This document shows, piece after piece, positions 57,306 to 64,000 of a DNA stretch of 64,000 nt. The notes under the pieces were generated by a model. That model was not told where the DNA came from and searched no databases. It saw only the letters and a program-made list of their open reading frames with translations. Location: NCBI GenBank assembly GCA_963696025.1, contig CAVOII010000010.1, positions 186,001 through 250,000 of the forward strand, given 5' to 3'. Numbering within the stretch: position 1 is the stretch's first letter; each line of letters begins with the position of its first letter. Origin of the DNA: JABCYV01 sp963696025. Its GTDB lineage: Bacteria; Acidobacteriota; Terriglobia; Terriglobales; Acidobacteriaceae. Both the position numbers and the translations under genes were made by a program.

Positions 57306-58322
57306 TTACTTAAAGAAAAAACGATCGAGGTTAGAACCGTGAGTCTGCGTGTGGCATAGGGTGCATGCCTGAAACTGGGTCGTCTGATTATGAAAACTGG
57401 GAGCTTCCGGCACTGGATTGTGCGCCGTCGGGCTATGGCACTGCAGGCACAGCAGGTTTACCTGGCTGACTCGCAGCAGCCGCGGATTGGTTGAACCGTG
57501 CGGGGTGTGGCAGCTTCCGCAGCCTTCGATTTTCACCGGCACATGTTCGTAGACAAATGGGCCCATCTTCTCGGTGTGGCAGTCGTTGCAAACTGCGAAA
57601 CCTCCTGCGGATTTGCGCAGTTGCCTCTGGGTTGTGCTGCCGTGGGGATTATGACAATCGCTGCAGGAGATCAAACCAACGTCCACGCGATGACGATATG
57701 GCCGAGCAAATTCAGCTTTCTGTGCCGTGTGGCATCCATAGCAGAGAAGCGGCTGTTTGTTGACTAGTAGATTATTCGGCTCGGTTGCATAGTGGGCCGA
57801 ATGGCAATCCAGGCAGCCAACTCCGTTGCTGAGGTGAATAGAGCGGCTGTAATTGCTGTTCTCCAGACTGTTTTGATGACAGCCTAAACATTGTTCACTT
57901 ACTTGCTTAGCATTTAGTCCTTTAAAGGAGAATATCGGATGTTCCTTTAGAGCCTTTGCTATCGCGGCATCGTCGCCATGTGCAGCTTGAATCGAATCCG
58001 CGTGCGCCTTCGCCGGGCCGTGGCAGGCCTCGCACCCATGAATGTAGTCCTTGCCGTGGACCACAACCTTGAAGTGACTGGTCTTCTCATACTGCACTGC
58101 TTCGTCTTTGTGGCAGGCGCGGCACTGCTCCGAGCCGGCAAACTCACTGGCGGGCGCGTCAAACTCCGGAGTTCGGCTCGCGACAGAAGGGCCATGCGTG
58201 GCCTCTGGCGGTTTCTGAGCCAAGCTCGCGGCGGCGGCGAAAGCAAAGGTAAAGGTGAGGTAAGCCACTGGCACCCAACAGCCCCTGCGACCTGACCTTC
58301 CAAGGAACGGTTGCTGCACCAT
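57306..58322 (-). CDS. Periplasmic decaheme cytochrome, MtrA/DmsE type
   Basis: 338 residues from ATG 58,322 (AAGGATGGCTCCCGAAA upstream); an earlier in-frame ATG at 58,412 lies in the upstream motif and is rejected. A signal peptide (VAYLTFTFAFAAAASLAQ) is followed by exactly ten CxxCH sites: CRACH, CEACH, CLGCH, CLDCH, CYGCH, CSDCH, CNDCH, CGSCH, CLQCH, CTLCH. Evenly spaced hemes with DmsE-like wording (CSDCHNPHGSTT, CGSCHTPHGSTN) indicate the MtrA/PioA/DmsE family. With the barrel gene directly downstream it should form a trans-outer-membrane electron conduit. Confidence 0.93.
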   Translation of the reverse strand: MVQQPFLGRSGRRGCWVPVAYLTFTFAFAAAASLAQKPPEATHGPSVASRTPEFDAPASEFAGSEQCRACHKDEAVQYEKTSHFKVVVHGKDYIHGCEACHGPAKAHADSIQAAHGDDAAIAKALKEHPIFSFKGLNAKQVSEQCLGCHQNSLENSNYSRSIHLSNGVGCLDCHSAHYATEPNNLLVNKQPLLCYGCHTAQKAEFARPYRHRVDVGLISCSDCHNPHGSTTQRQLRKSAGGFAVCNDCHTEKMGPFVYEHVPVKIEGCGSCHTPHGSTNPRLLRVSQVNLLCLQCHSPTAHNPVPEAPSFHNQTTQFQACTLCHTQTHGSNLDRFFFK

Positions 58323-58400
58323 TTTCGGGAGCCATCCTTTCAAGAAGAGGCACCGGAAACGCATGGCGTCTACATTATTTGTAATGGCGCCGCATCCTAT

Positions 58401-58431
58401 AACAGTTGTCACTGCCAGTGCCAGATAATTC
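58401..58431 (-). promoter_or_regulatory. 31-bp motif shared with the cytochrome-porin cluster
   Basis: Minus-strand core CTGGCACTGGCAGTGACAA, 26 of 31 positions identical to 38,176-38,206. It ends 79 bp before the decaheme ATG. Confidence 0.7.
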
Positions 58432-58441
58432 TTGGCATAAA

Positions 58442-58530
58442 TGGTGGCATTCGTCGGCGCTGCTCCGGGCCGGCAAATGACTCTCGAGTCCGGCTCGCGA
58501 CAGAAGGGCCCTGCATTGCCTCGGGCGCTC
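58442..58530 (-). repeat. Degenerate copy of the decaheme gene's first heme region
   Basis: The minus strand reads GPSVASRTRESFAGPEQ, nearly the decaheme segment GPSVASRTPEFDAPASEFAG at about 58,140-58,205. On the plus strand GGCTCGCGACAGAAGGGCC occurs in both places. The copy is out of frame soon after and contains no open gene. It looks like the remnant of a duplicated or second multiheme gene. Confidence 0.65.
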
Positions 58531-58593
58531 TGCCCGTGTGAGCCGACGGATCACGAGATCCGCCCCATTGCTCCGCAAGTGGCGTAGAGAATT

Positions 58594-59083
58594 TCACGCA
58601 ATCTTCACTGCCTTCTCGGGCTGCAGCGTGACGTGCGGCCCGACGGTCAGCACCGGGCACGGCGCATGCCGCAGGATTTGCTCGGCAACCGAACCGAGTA
58701 GCGCCTTTCCAAGCCCCGTCCGCCCGCGCGTCCCAAGGACAATCAGGTCAATTTCGTGCTGTTTGATCAGGTTCGAAATCGCTTCCCAAATGTTACCCTC
58801 ACCGATCACGACTTCGTGTTCGACGCCCTTGAGCTGTTCTTTCAGGCGCCGTGCATGTTCCTTTGTTTCTTCTTTCAGCCGCCTCAGCCATCGCCGCCCA
58901 GGCGTCCGGCGCCGCAGCGGTGTAATTGTCGAATGGATTTACGTGCACGCCGTACATTTTCGCTCCATAGCTCCGGGCGATCTGGATCGCGAACGGCGCG
59001 GCCGCGTCTGCGGCTGGAGAAAAGTCAGTGGCAAAAAGAATATTTTTCAGTGAGATTCTCGTTCTTGCTTGAACTGCTTTCAT
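58594..59083 (-). pseudogene. Single-domain universal stress protein with one-base frameshift
   Basis: The first frame gives LKNILFATDFSPAADAAAPF to AAMAEA. The second resumes with LKEETKEHARRLKEQLKGVE and continues through LIVLGTRGRTGLGKALLGSV and APCPVLTVGP. One extra base near 58,880 separates them; joined, they make about 163 residues with an intact ATP-type glycine loop. It is divergent from an OsmC gene, with two operators between them. Confidence 0.85.
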
Positions 59084-59132
59084 GGGCCACTTCCCTGCGT
59101 ACCACGAATACGCCGAGATAAGTCCGTCTGGC

Positions 59133-59148
59133 TGTGACGCCCATCACT
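59133..59148. promoter_or_regulatory. Crp/Fnr-type operator, usp/osmC promoter copy 1
   Basis: TGTGACGCCCATCACT, one end mismatch, 50 bp upstream of the usp start. Confidence 0.7.
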
Positions 59149-59154
59149 TTCAAT

Positions 59155-59170
59155 CGTGACTCAGGTCACA
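59155..59170. promoter_or_regulatory. Crp/Fnr-type operator, usp/osmC promoter copy 2
   Basis: CGTGACTCAGGTCACA, one end mismatch, centred 22 bp (about two helical turns) from copy 1 and 92 bp upstream of osmC. Confidence 0.7.
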
Positions 59171-59261
59171 GCGTCGTACGGGCTCCCTTGTTAGGTTTGA
59201 ATTGCGAACGCGGGGCCAGCATTGGATGCTGCTCCCGCCCACAAGATGAAGGGAGAACAAA

Positions 59262-59786
59262 ATGGAAGCTCACCATGAATATCGAGTCAACGCATTCGGC
59301 GCGGGTGGACGCAATGGCGTCGTCCACGCGGAAGGAGTCCTGTCTTGTATATCGTTCAGCGCCCCACCGGAGTTCTTGGGGGAGCCAGGGCGCTGGACCC
59401 CGGAACACTTCCTCGTCGCCGCTGTGGCAAGCTGCTTTGTCAGCACCTTCTCCGGTATTGCGGAGAAGTCCCGCCTGGGATTTGCCTCCTTCAACCTGGA
59501 CGCCGAAGGCGTGCTCGGCAACGAGGATGATATCTGGCGCTTTACGGAAATCAAACTGCGGCCGGTGGTCACCGTCCTGAAAGAAGGAGATCGTGACCGG
59601 GCCATCCGCCTTCTTGAGAAGGCCGAAAAATCGTGCCTCATCGCAAGGTCCCTGCAGTTCAAAATCGTCCTCTTCCCTGCTGTGAAGATCGAAGAGGAAT
59701 TGCCTGTCCCTGCGAGACCTTTGAGGGACTTGCAGCGCCAAGATGATCAGCGATCGTTGACTACACCAGCGGGGAGGCTACAATAA
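59262..59786 (+). CDS. OsmC/Ohr-family peroxide-reducing protein, second copy
   Basis: 174 residues. Peroxidatic Cys in AVASCFVSTFSGIAE, second Cys in EKSCLIARSL; the block SAPPEFLGEPGRWTPEHFLV matches the OsmC at 42,314. After residue 140 the usual domain ends, and a polar Arg/Gln-rich tail of about 30 residues follows. That tail may be a C-terminal readthrough caused by an indel, since it resembles no family sequence. Divergent from usp under two Crp-type operators. Confidence 0.85.
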   Translation: MEAHHEYRVNAFGAGGRNGVVHAEGVLSCISFSAPPEFLGEPGRWTPEHFLVAAVASCFVSTFSGIAEKSRLGFASFNLDAEGVLGNEDDIWRFTEIKLRPVVTVLKEGDRDRAIRLLEKAEKSCLIARSLQFKIVLFPAVKIEEELPVPARPLRDLQRQDDQRSLTTPAGRLQ

Positions 59787-59851
59787 CCGCCACAAGCGAA
59801 CCTCAGTTCGCGGCCAGGATCGACCTCGTTCTCTTACTTCCGGAGGATCAA

Positions 59852-60208
59852 GTGATCGATGAACTGTACGACCTCATCGGCGGAAAGCGAACGGTTTGGG
59901 CTGCTACCGAAGCCTTTTATAGAAGAGTCTTCGCGGATGAGACACTCCGCCCCTTTTTTAAGAGTACCGATATGGCTCAACTACGTGCTCGGCAGAGCAT
60001 GTTTATCTCCATGCTTCTCGGTGGAAAAGACGTGTATACAGACAAAGATATTCATGCCGCTCATGCGCCTGCGCGGGGGCAAGGATGCCGGACAGAATGC
60101 TGCGGGGATTCTTACTGCGGTCAGTGCTACGACTACCACAAAACACATACCTGCGTTCGGAAACCCGTTCAGAGTGAGTACCGATCTCAGGAGCGAACTA
60201 CTTACTAA
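59852..60208 (+). pseudogene. Truncated-hemoglobin gene cut after the F helix
   Basis: A GTG start with GGAGGATCAA upstream opens a group-I-type truncated globin: YDLIGGKRTVWAATEAFYRR, DETLRPFFKSTDMAQLRARQ, and the proximal His region DIHAAHAPARGQG. At about 60,090 the sequence changes to an unrelated Cys-rich tail (CCGDSYCGQCYDYHKTH), so the G and H helices are missing. Neither other frame supplies them. It is most likely inactivated by a deletion junction. Confidence 0.75.
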
Positions 60209-60688
60209 AAATTAGGGAGTCTTCGCAGCGCTTCGGTGCGAAACAGACCCGTCGCGGCCCGCAAGCAGGGCAGGCGAGCCGGCTATGGCCGCTGGCGTCA
60301 CAGATCGGCTCCGGAGCGTAGAAGACTTGGTGACCCTCTGAGAATCATACGATCAGCGGAGGGCGGAAAGAGCGGCGTAAATGAACGTGCCTCCACCAAA
60401 ACTCGGCCAAGGACTCTACTTCGGATCGCCGGAGCGACGTGTCCATGTCACGAGAGTTGATGTCGGTGCATACGTCCTTACTGACGAAAAAGGGGAAGAG
60501 GAAGTGGTGGCGCGACAAGTGGCTCGCCACAATTCAATGCGCACAGGCGAACCTGCAATGTTGACGAGAGTGTCTCGCCTCGATGGAAACTAAGATTGCT
60601 CCTTTTCCCGATCTTCGCGGTTTGGGGAACGAATTTGCTCGCGCCGGGTCGTGGTGGTATCGTCGCTGTCACTGGACGGGAGGTGCAT
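60209..60688. other. Region after the broken globin, little recognisable
   Basis: 480 bp between two truncated genes. It holds one small possible ORF (60,381) and otherwise no pattern I can support. Confidence 0.5.
60381..60593 (+). CDS. Small hypothetical ORF
   Basis: 70 codons. The segment RRVHVTRVDVGAYVLTDEKG followed by EEEVVARQVARHNSM is charged and reads like a small beta-strand protein, but no ribosome site is evident and both neighbours are broken genes. It could be a genuine small protein or a remnant. Confidence 0.35.
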   Translation: MNVPPPKLGQGLYFGSPERRVHVTRVDVGAYVLTDEKGEEEVVARQVARHNSMRTGEPAMLTRVSRLDGN

Positions 60689-60976
60689 ATGCACCCGCAA
60701 GAACCATGGTCAATGCTGCTTCTGTACCTGGTTCTCTTACCGGCTATTCTGTTGCCGGCAGCTCAGAGGCAGGATAAGACGACTTGGCCTGCGCGTAACC
60801 CCGTCGAGGCAGCAAAAATTCTTCGGTACTACTGCGCCGCGTGTCATGGAGCTGATGGACGAGGGCATGGACCAGCATCCGTTGCCCTAAAGCATGCGGT
60901 TCCTGACTTGACCGATCAGGTACTGGCCATCGCGCAAGTATCGGCGGCGGCAGCTTCGGCAACCGCACGCTCGTAG
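60689..60976 (+). pseudogene. Cytochrome c gene truncated after the heme site
   Basis: From ATG 60,689 (GGGAGGTGCAT upstream) a signal-like helix (WSMLLLYLVLLPAILLPAA) is followed by a class I cytochrome c start: EAAKILRYYCAACHGADGRG, then HAVPDLTDQ. At about 60,920 the family sequence ends and an Ala/Ser tail follows, so the C-terminal half with the axial Met is missing. Its 3' end overlaps the convergent gene by 61 bp, consistent with a deletion joining two genes tail to tail. Confidence 0.7.
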
Positions 60977-61389
60977 CCGACGGCAGCATAGTAAACCGCC
61001 CGATCGAAGAAATGATTCAGCATTTGCAGCATTTCCAGTTCACCGAATACTTCGATTGGACGTTCCAGCACCGACTCCCTTTTCAGGAATTCCCACAGAT
61101 TGTCTTTCGTCAACATGATCGCCCATGCGACCTCGCTGAACGGCACGTTTTGCTGGGCTCGGCGCGCCCCGATTTTCAAATATCGCTGCTCCAGATCGAA
61201 TTCGTCCTTGGTGATAAGCCAATCGCCCAGATGGCGATAGATCTCGTACACCCGCTCTTTCAACTCCTCCGGCGGTACATTCTGATAGTTTGGAGTCGCT
61301 TCTGAGCTCTGCACCCGATCAAGAAGACAAGCGGCAAGAGCCGGCGAATGGGTTTCGATCAGACGGACAAGGCGATATAGCATCATCAT
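60916..61389 (-). CDS. RsbRD-N-like helical sensor protein
   Basis: 157 residues, all helical: MMLYRLVRLIETHSPALAAC, VPPEELKERVYEIYRHLGDW, ARRAQQNVPFSEVAWAIMLT and HFFDRAVYYAAVGYERAVAE. The pattern resembles the globin-like N-terminal domain of RsbRD-type stress sensors, without a STAS domain. The last 12 residues are Ala/Thr-rich and probably altered by the junction at 60,920. A perfect Crp-type operator lies 92 bp upstream, so it belongs to the same regulon. Confidence 0.6.
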   Translation of the reverse strand: MMMLYRLVRLIETHSPALAACLLDRVQSSEATPNYQNVPPEELKERVYEIYRHLGDWLITKDEFDLEQRYLKIGARRAQQNVPFSEVAWAIMLTKDNLWEFLKRESVLERPIEVFGELEMLQMLNHFFDRAVYYAAVGYERAVAEAAAADTCAMAST

Positions 61390-61480
61390 GGGGCTTCCTC
61401 CTGTTCTTAACTACCCACGGTTACTTGCTGCCATTCTGGCATTACATTTCCGCGGGGGAATGACGGGCGGCACAGCCCAA

Positions 61481-61496
61481 TGTGACCGCAATCACA
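61481..61496. promoter_or_regulatory. Crp/Fnr-type operator before the RsbRD-like gene
   Basis: TGTGACCGCAATCACA, perfect TGTGA-N6-TCACA palindrome and the rightmost of the set. Confidence 0.8.
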
Positions 61497-61531
61497 AATA
61501 GGGCGCACGTTGCCAGGATTTCCAGCGTCCT

Positions 61532-62103
61532 TCAAGCGTGCCGTCTTTTGAACCACAACGGGGTACCGGACGCAATCCCCGCAATCGTGAGAACGATGAG
61601 CGGAGCAACTCCTATGGCATTAAGAACAACTGAGATCACTCCAATGGCTGCGAGGAGTTTGGTTTTTGTCGCTGTCCGAGCAAGACTCCACAACGTTTGC
61701 AGAATGATCGCGATCACGGCAGGCTTAATCGTGTATAAGACACCCGCGACTTGGGGCAGAGACCCGAACCGAACGTAAGCGGCAGGGATCATCGCAACCA
61801 TCACGGCAGCGGGAATGATGAAGCAGCAACCCGCGACAAGTAACCCGGCCCAGCCGCCCTTCGAGCGCCCGATGAAGATTGCCACTTCGGTCGAACTGGG
61901 GCCGGGGATCAGGGTTGCCGCAGCAAGACGATCAAGAAAATCTGCCTCGGTGATCCATTGCCGTTTTCGAACGAATTCGGCTTCCATCATCGCGATGTGG
62001 GCGGCAGGGCCTTCAAACGCAAAGGTTCCCAGCTTTAGAAGACGAGTGCCAATTCCGACAGTCGAGTTTGGTCGAGTTCAATACCCGTTCGATGTTCAGA
62101 CAT
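61532..62103 (-). pseudogene. chrA: ChrA-family chromate/anion transporter half, frameshifted
   Basis: From ATG 62,103 the first frame ends at a TAA near 62,034. A shifted frame then gives LLKLGTFAFEGPAAHIAMME, VRKRQWITEADFLDRLAAAT, LIPGPSSTEVAIFIGRSKGG and four further membrane segments, the CHR-domain pattern. Here the shift (near 62,045) is a net loss of one base or gain of two, unlike the others nearby. Only one CHR domain is present, as in the half-size transporters. The in-frame part alone would start at 61,990 without its first helix. Confidence 0.7.
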
Positions 62104-62105
62104 TG

Positions 62106-62546
62106 CTAGGAACTTTTTGATTTTCTGTCAATAGAGAAAGGCCCGCTTCCGACTATGAGGAGAAATACCAGCCCGAGAAGCATGCAGTAGTCTGTCCGCG
62201 CTTCATGCGCCATGCTCCAAAAGCCAGCCGTGGCTAACATGGGAATCTTGGTCGTGATTATGGCAACGCTGATATCGATGATCAGCGGAATTGTAGCCAG
62301 TCGCGTGAGCCAACCAATGATCAAGAGCGTTCCGCAGAGTATTTCAACAATACCTACAAAGGGTGCGAAGAACTGCGGGGCCGGAATGCCGATTTTTATG
62401 AAGCGTCCCACGCCCAGGGTCGCAGGGAAGAGAAACTTTTGAATGCCCTCTGACAAGAAAACGGCACCCACCAGCAGTCGGATGAGAATGGTGGCGCGTG
62501 GAGCAGTAGTGCTGAACAAAAGGTTTGGCATGACTACTTCAGACAT
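62106..62546 (-). CDS. DoxX-family membrane protein
   Basis: 146 residues with four TM helices: ILIRLLVGAVFLSEGIQKFL, FAPFVGIVEILCGTLLIIGW, ATIPLIIDISVAIITTKI and YCMLLGLVFLLIVGSG. The first helix carries the DoxX pattern (R...G..F...G..K). The start overlaps the multicopper oxidase stop by 8 bp; Met at 62,531 is an alternative. DoxX proteins are linked to quinone or thiol redox and sulfur metabolism; the role here is unknown. Confidence 0.85.
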   Translation of the reverse strand: MSEVVMPNLLFSTTAPRATILIRLLVGAVFLSEGIQKFLFPATLGVGRFIKIGIPAPQFFAPFVGIVEILCGTLLIIGWLTRLATIPLIIDISVAIITTKIPMLATAGFWSMAHEARTDYCMLLGLVFLLIVGSGPFSIDRKSKSS

Positions 62547-63930
62547 ACTTCATCAGAGCCATAAAACCAAAATCCATGTGTAGCTGCTGATGGCAGTGAA
62601 AAAGCGTGTTCCCTGGATTATCCGCCGTGAAGTCTACCTCGATGACCTTATTGGCGTTGACGACCACTGTATCCTTCAAAATGCCGGAAGTTGCCTTGCC
62701 GTATACCTTCGTCAATTCAAAACTGTGCCGATGCAGGTGCAATGGGTGAGCGTCGTCGCTTTCATTCCGAAAGACCATGCGGTATCGTTTTCTGCCTTGA
62801 ACCATCAATGGATCGGTATTCGGATAAGACTTCCCGTTGATAGTCCAATGGTTGAAGCCCCCGTGACCACCCGGAATCTTCTTAAAGACTAGATGGAACT
62901 GGCCATCGGGTACGACAACACGGCTGGTCTCTTGCCCAAAGAGGGTGTAGTCCCAATTCGCCTTTTCTAGTTTCGCCCAGTGCGGAGCACCCTTTTGATT
63001 GGCATATTCGACGACCACACCGAAGCCATGCTTCCGATCATCGTTATCCGTTGTACCCAGAATCCACACACCCGGCGCGTTCATGGTCACGATGGCATCC
63101 ACGCGCTCAGCCGCGCCGATCTGAAGCATTTTCACCTTCTGCGACTTCGGTACTGGGTTGCCATCGAGTGCGACAACTTCAAATTCGTGGAACGGGAGAG
63201 CCACGTTCACTGTTTCCGTTGCGCTTGAGTTTAGGAAATGAAACAGGATTCGCTCGCCCTGCCGGGCTTTGATCGGCTCTCCGTGTCCAAGGGCTTTGTC
63301 GTTAAACGAGAAAGCATGGTAGCCGACTTCAAGGCCGTTGTTCGGTGGCGGTGGTGCGCTACCCTCGTCCGATTCCTGCATTGATGAGCTGTAGTACGGT
63401 TCCCATTGGTGCATCGCCAGAAAGACCTCGCGGTCGTACCTTCCGAGATCATTCTTTGGTTCGACATAAACGAAGCCGAACTGGCCGCTATAGAGACTTC
63501 GGTGAAGGTTTTTCCCGGCAAACGCGTGGCTGTGATACCAGCGCGTTCCCGTGGGCTTTGGAGTGAAGTTGTATCGCCGATGCCCGTGTTGAGGAACTGC
63601 TGGACTACCCTCCTCTGTTGAGCCGTCCGCTTCGACTGAAATCATCTGGCCATGCCAATGGACAATCTCTTCGTGATCGGTGTCGTTGAACACGTCAACC
63701 GTGACTGGAACCCCTTCCTTCATCCGTAGGAGGGGGCCGGGTACTTGGCCGTTATAGCCGAAAGTGTGAATGGTCTTGCCGGGCGCGATGTCAACGGACA
63801 CAGGAGCGATACGGAGGTTGAAATCAGCGTTTGATTGGCGAGGCTGGTACTTCGCATTATCCAAAAGGTTGCGCGAAGCGAGGCCCGCAACGACTAGCGC
63901 CGCATTCTTCAGAAAATCTCGGCGTTGCAT
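62539..63930 (-). CDS. Periplasmic multicopper oxidase
   Basis: 463 residues. A Tat-type N-terminus (MQRRDFLKNAALVVAGLAS) precedes cupredoxin domains with all copper motifs: HWHG (IVHWHGQM), HSH (RWYHSHAF), HPLHLHRHSF, and HCHQQLHMDFG with the T1 Cys and Met-side residue. It oxidises a small substrate or metal ion and reduces O2 to water. The first gene of an operon with DoxX and ChrA-like proteins; a metal-resistance or redox-detoxification role is inferred. Confidence 0.93.
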   Translation of the reverse strand: MQRRDFLKNAALVVAGLASRNLLDNAKYQPRQSNADFNLRIAPVSVDIAPGKTIHTFGYNGQVPGPLLRMKEGVPVTVDVFNDTDHEEIVHWHGQMISVEADGSTEEGSPAVPQHGHRRYNFTPKPTGTRWYHSHAFAGKNLHRSLYSGQFGFVYVEPKNDLGRYDREVFLAMHQWEPYYSSSMQESDEGSAPPPPNNGLEVGYHAFSFNDKALGHGEPIKARQGERILFHFLNSSATETVNVALPFHEFEVVALDGNPVPKSQKVKMLQIGAAERVDAIVTMNAPGVWILGTTDNDDRKHGFGVVVEYANQKGAPHWAKLEKANWDYTLFGQETSRVVVPDGQFHLVFKKIPGGHGGFNHWTINGKSYPNTDPLMVQGRKRYRMVFRNESDDAHPLHLHRHSFELTKVYGKATSGILKDTVVVNANKVIEVDFTADNPGNTLFHCHQQLHMDFGFMALMKYV

Positions 63931-64000
63931 GTCTCATTCCGGGAGAGCGCATCCCGCTAGAACGTGTTCAAGCCTAGAGCCACGCGCAATTTGAAGAAGT

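Noticed and set aside
58323..58412. Longer start for the decaheme gene
   Set aside because: The upstream ATG falls in the shared 31-bp motif and puts 30 residues before the signal peptide; the ATG at 58,322 has a ribosome site.

Overview
The window looks like chromosomal DNA of an acidobacterium (Acidobacteriota, probably class Terriglobia). This is inferred from moderately high GC, the mix of ClpC, a Lol-type ABC exporter, a membrane pyrophosphatase and a secreted prolyl oligopeptidase, and the many c-type cytochromes and large outer-membrane barrels. No rRNA or marker gene is present to prove it.

Bases 1-15,600 are ordinary core genome: a membrane-anchored trypsin-like protease, clpC, a LolCDE-type exporter, an MscS channel, a Fur-family regulator followed by an apparently Fur-controlled barrel/cytochrome pair, a proton-pumping pyrophosphatase and a prolyl oligopeptidase, ending at tRNA-Asn. 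Bases 15,637-21,232 are a small integrative element beside tRNA-Asn. It holds an integrase, a zinc-finger protein, an excisionase, two replication-like proteins and a phage terminase small subunit, but no visible capsid, portal or large terminase genes, which resembles a phage satellite. Bases 21,233-22,849 and 26,379-29,495 are decay zones with an initiator-tRNA fragment, an IS fragment, broken SDR and PPOX genes, a group II intron maturase fragment, and a P-type ATPase that has lost its catalytic domain in frame. Between them lie phosphoketolase and a frameshifted acetate kinase.

Bases 29,496-61,500 are the most interesting part: a stress/low-oxygen and electron-transfer island. It carries three universal stress proteins, two OsmC proteins, pyruvate:ferredoxin oxidoreductase with a DHOD-like partner, an alcohol dehydrogenase, a CoA-ligase/GNAT fusion, a radical SAM protein coupled to a metal P-type ATPase, two paralogous Cys-rich proteins of unknown family, a degenerate receiver protein, and a Crp/Fnr regulator. 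Twelve palindromes of the form GTGA-N6-TCAC lie in its intergenic regions, and the regulator has a CRP-like RETVSR recognition helix that fits them. The island also holds two candidate routes for electrons across the outer membrane: a cytochrome-porin fusion (Cyc2-like layout) with a cupredoxin and a diheme cytochrome, and a decaheme cytochrome/MtrB-type barrel/monoheme cytochrome/NapC-like operon. The two share a second, 31-bp upstream motif (26 of 31 identical).

Several island genes (ackA twice, the regulator, the receiver, a membrane protein, nifJ, a usp, chrA) are broken by single-base shifts, nearly all apparent one-base insertions. This is either local gene decay or residual sequencing error. 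The last 2.5 kb is a minus-strand operon of multicopper oxidase, DoxX and a ChrA-like transporter.
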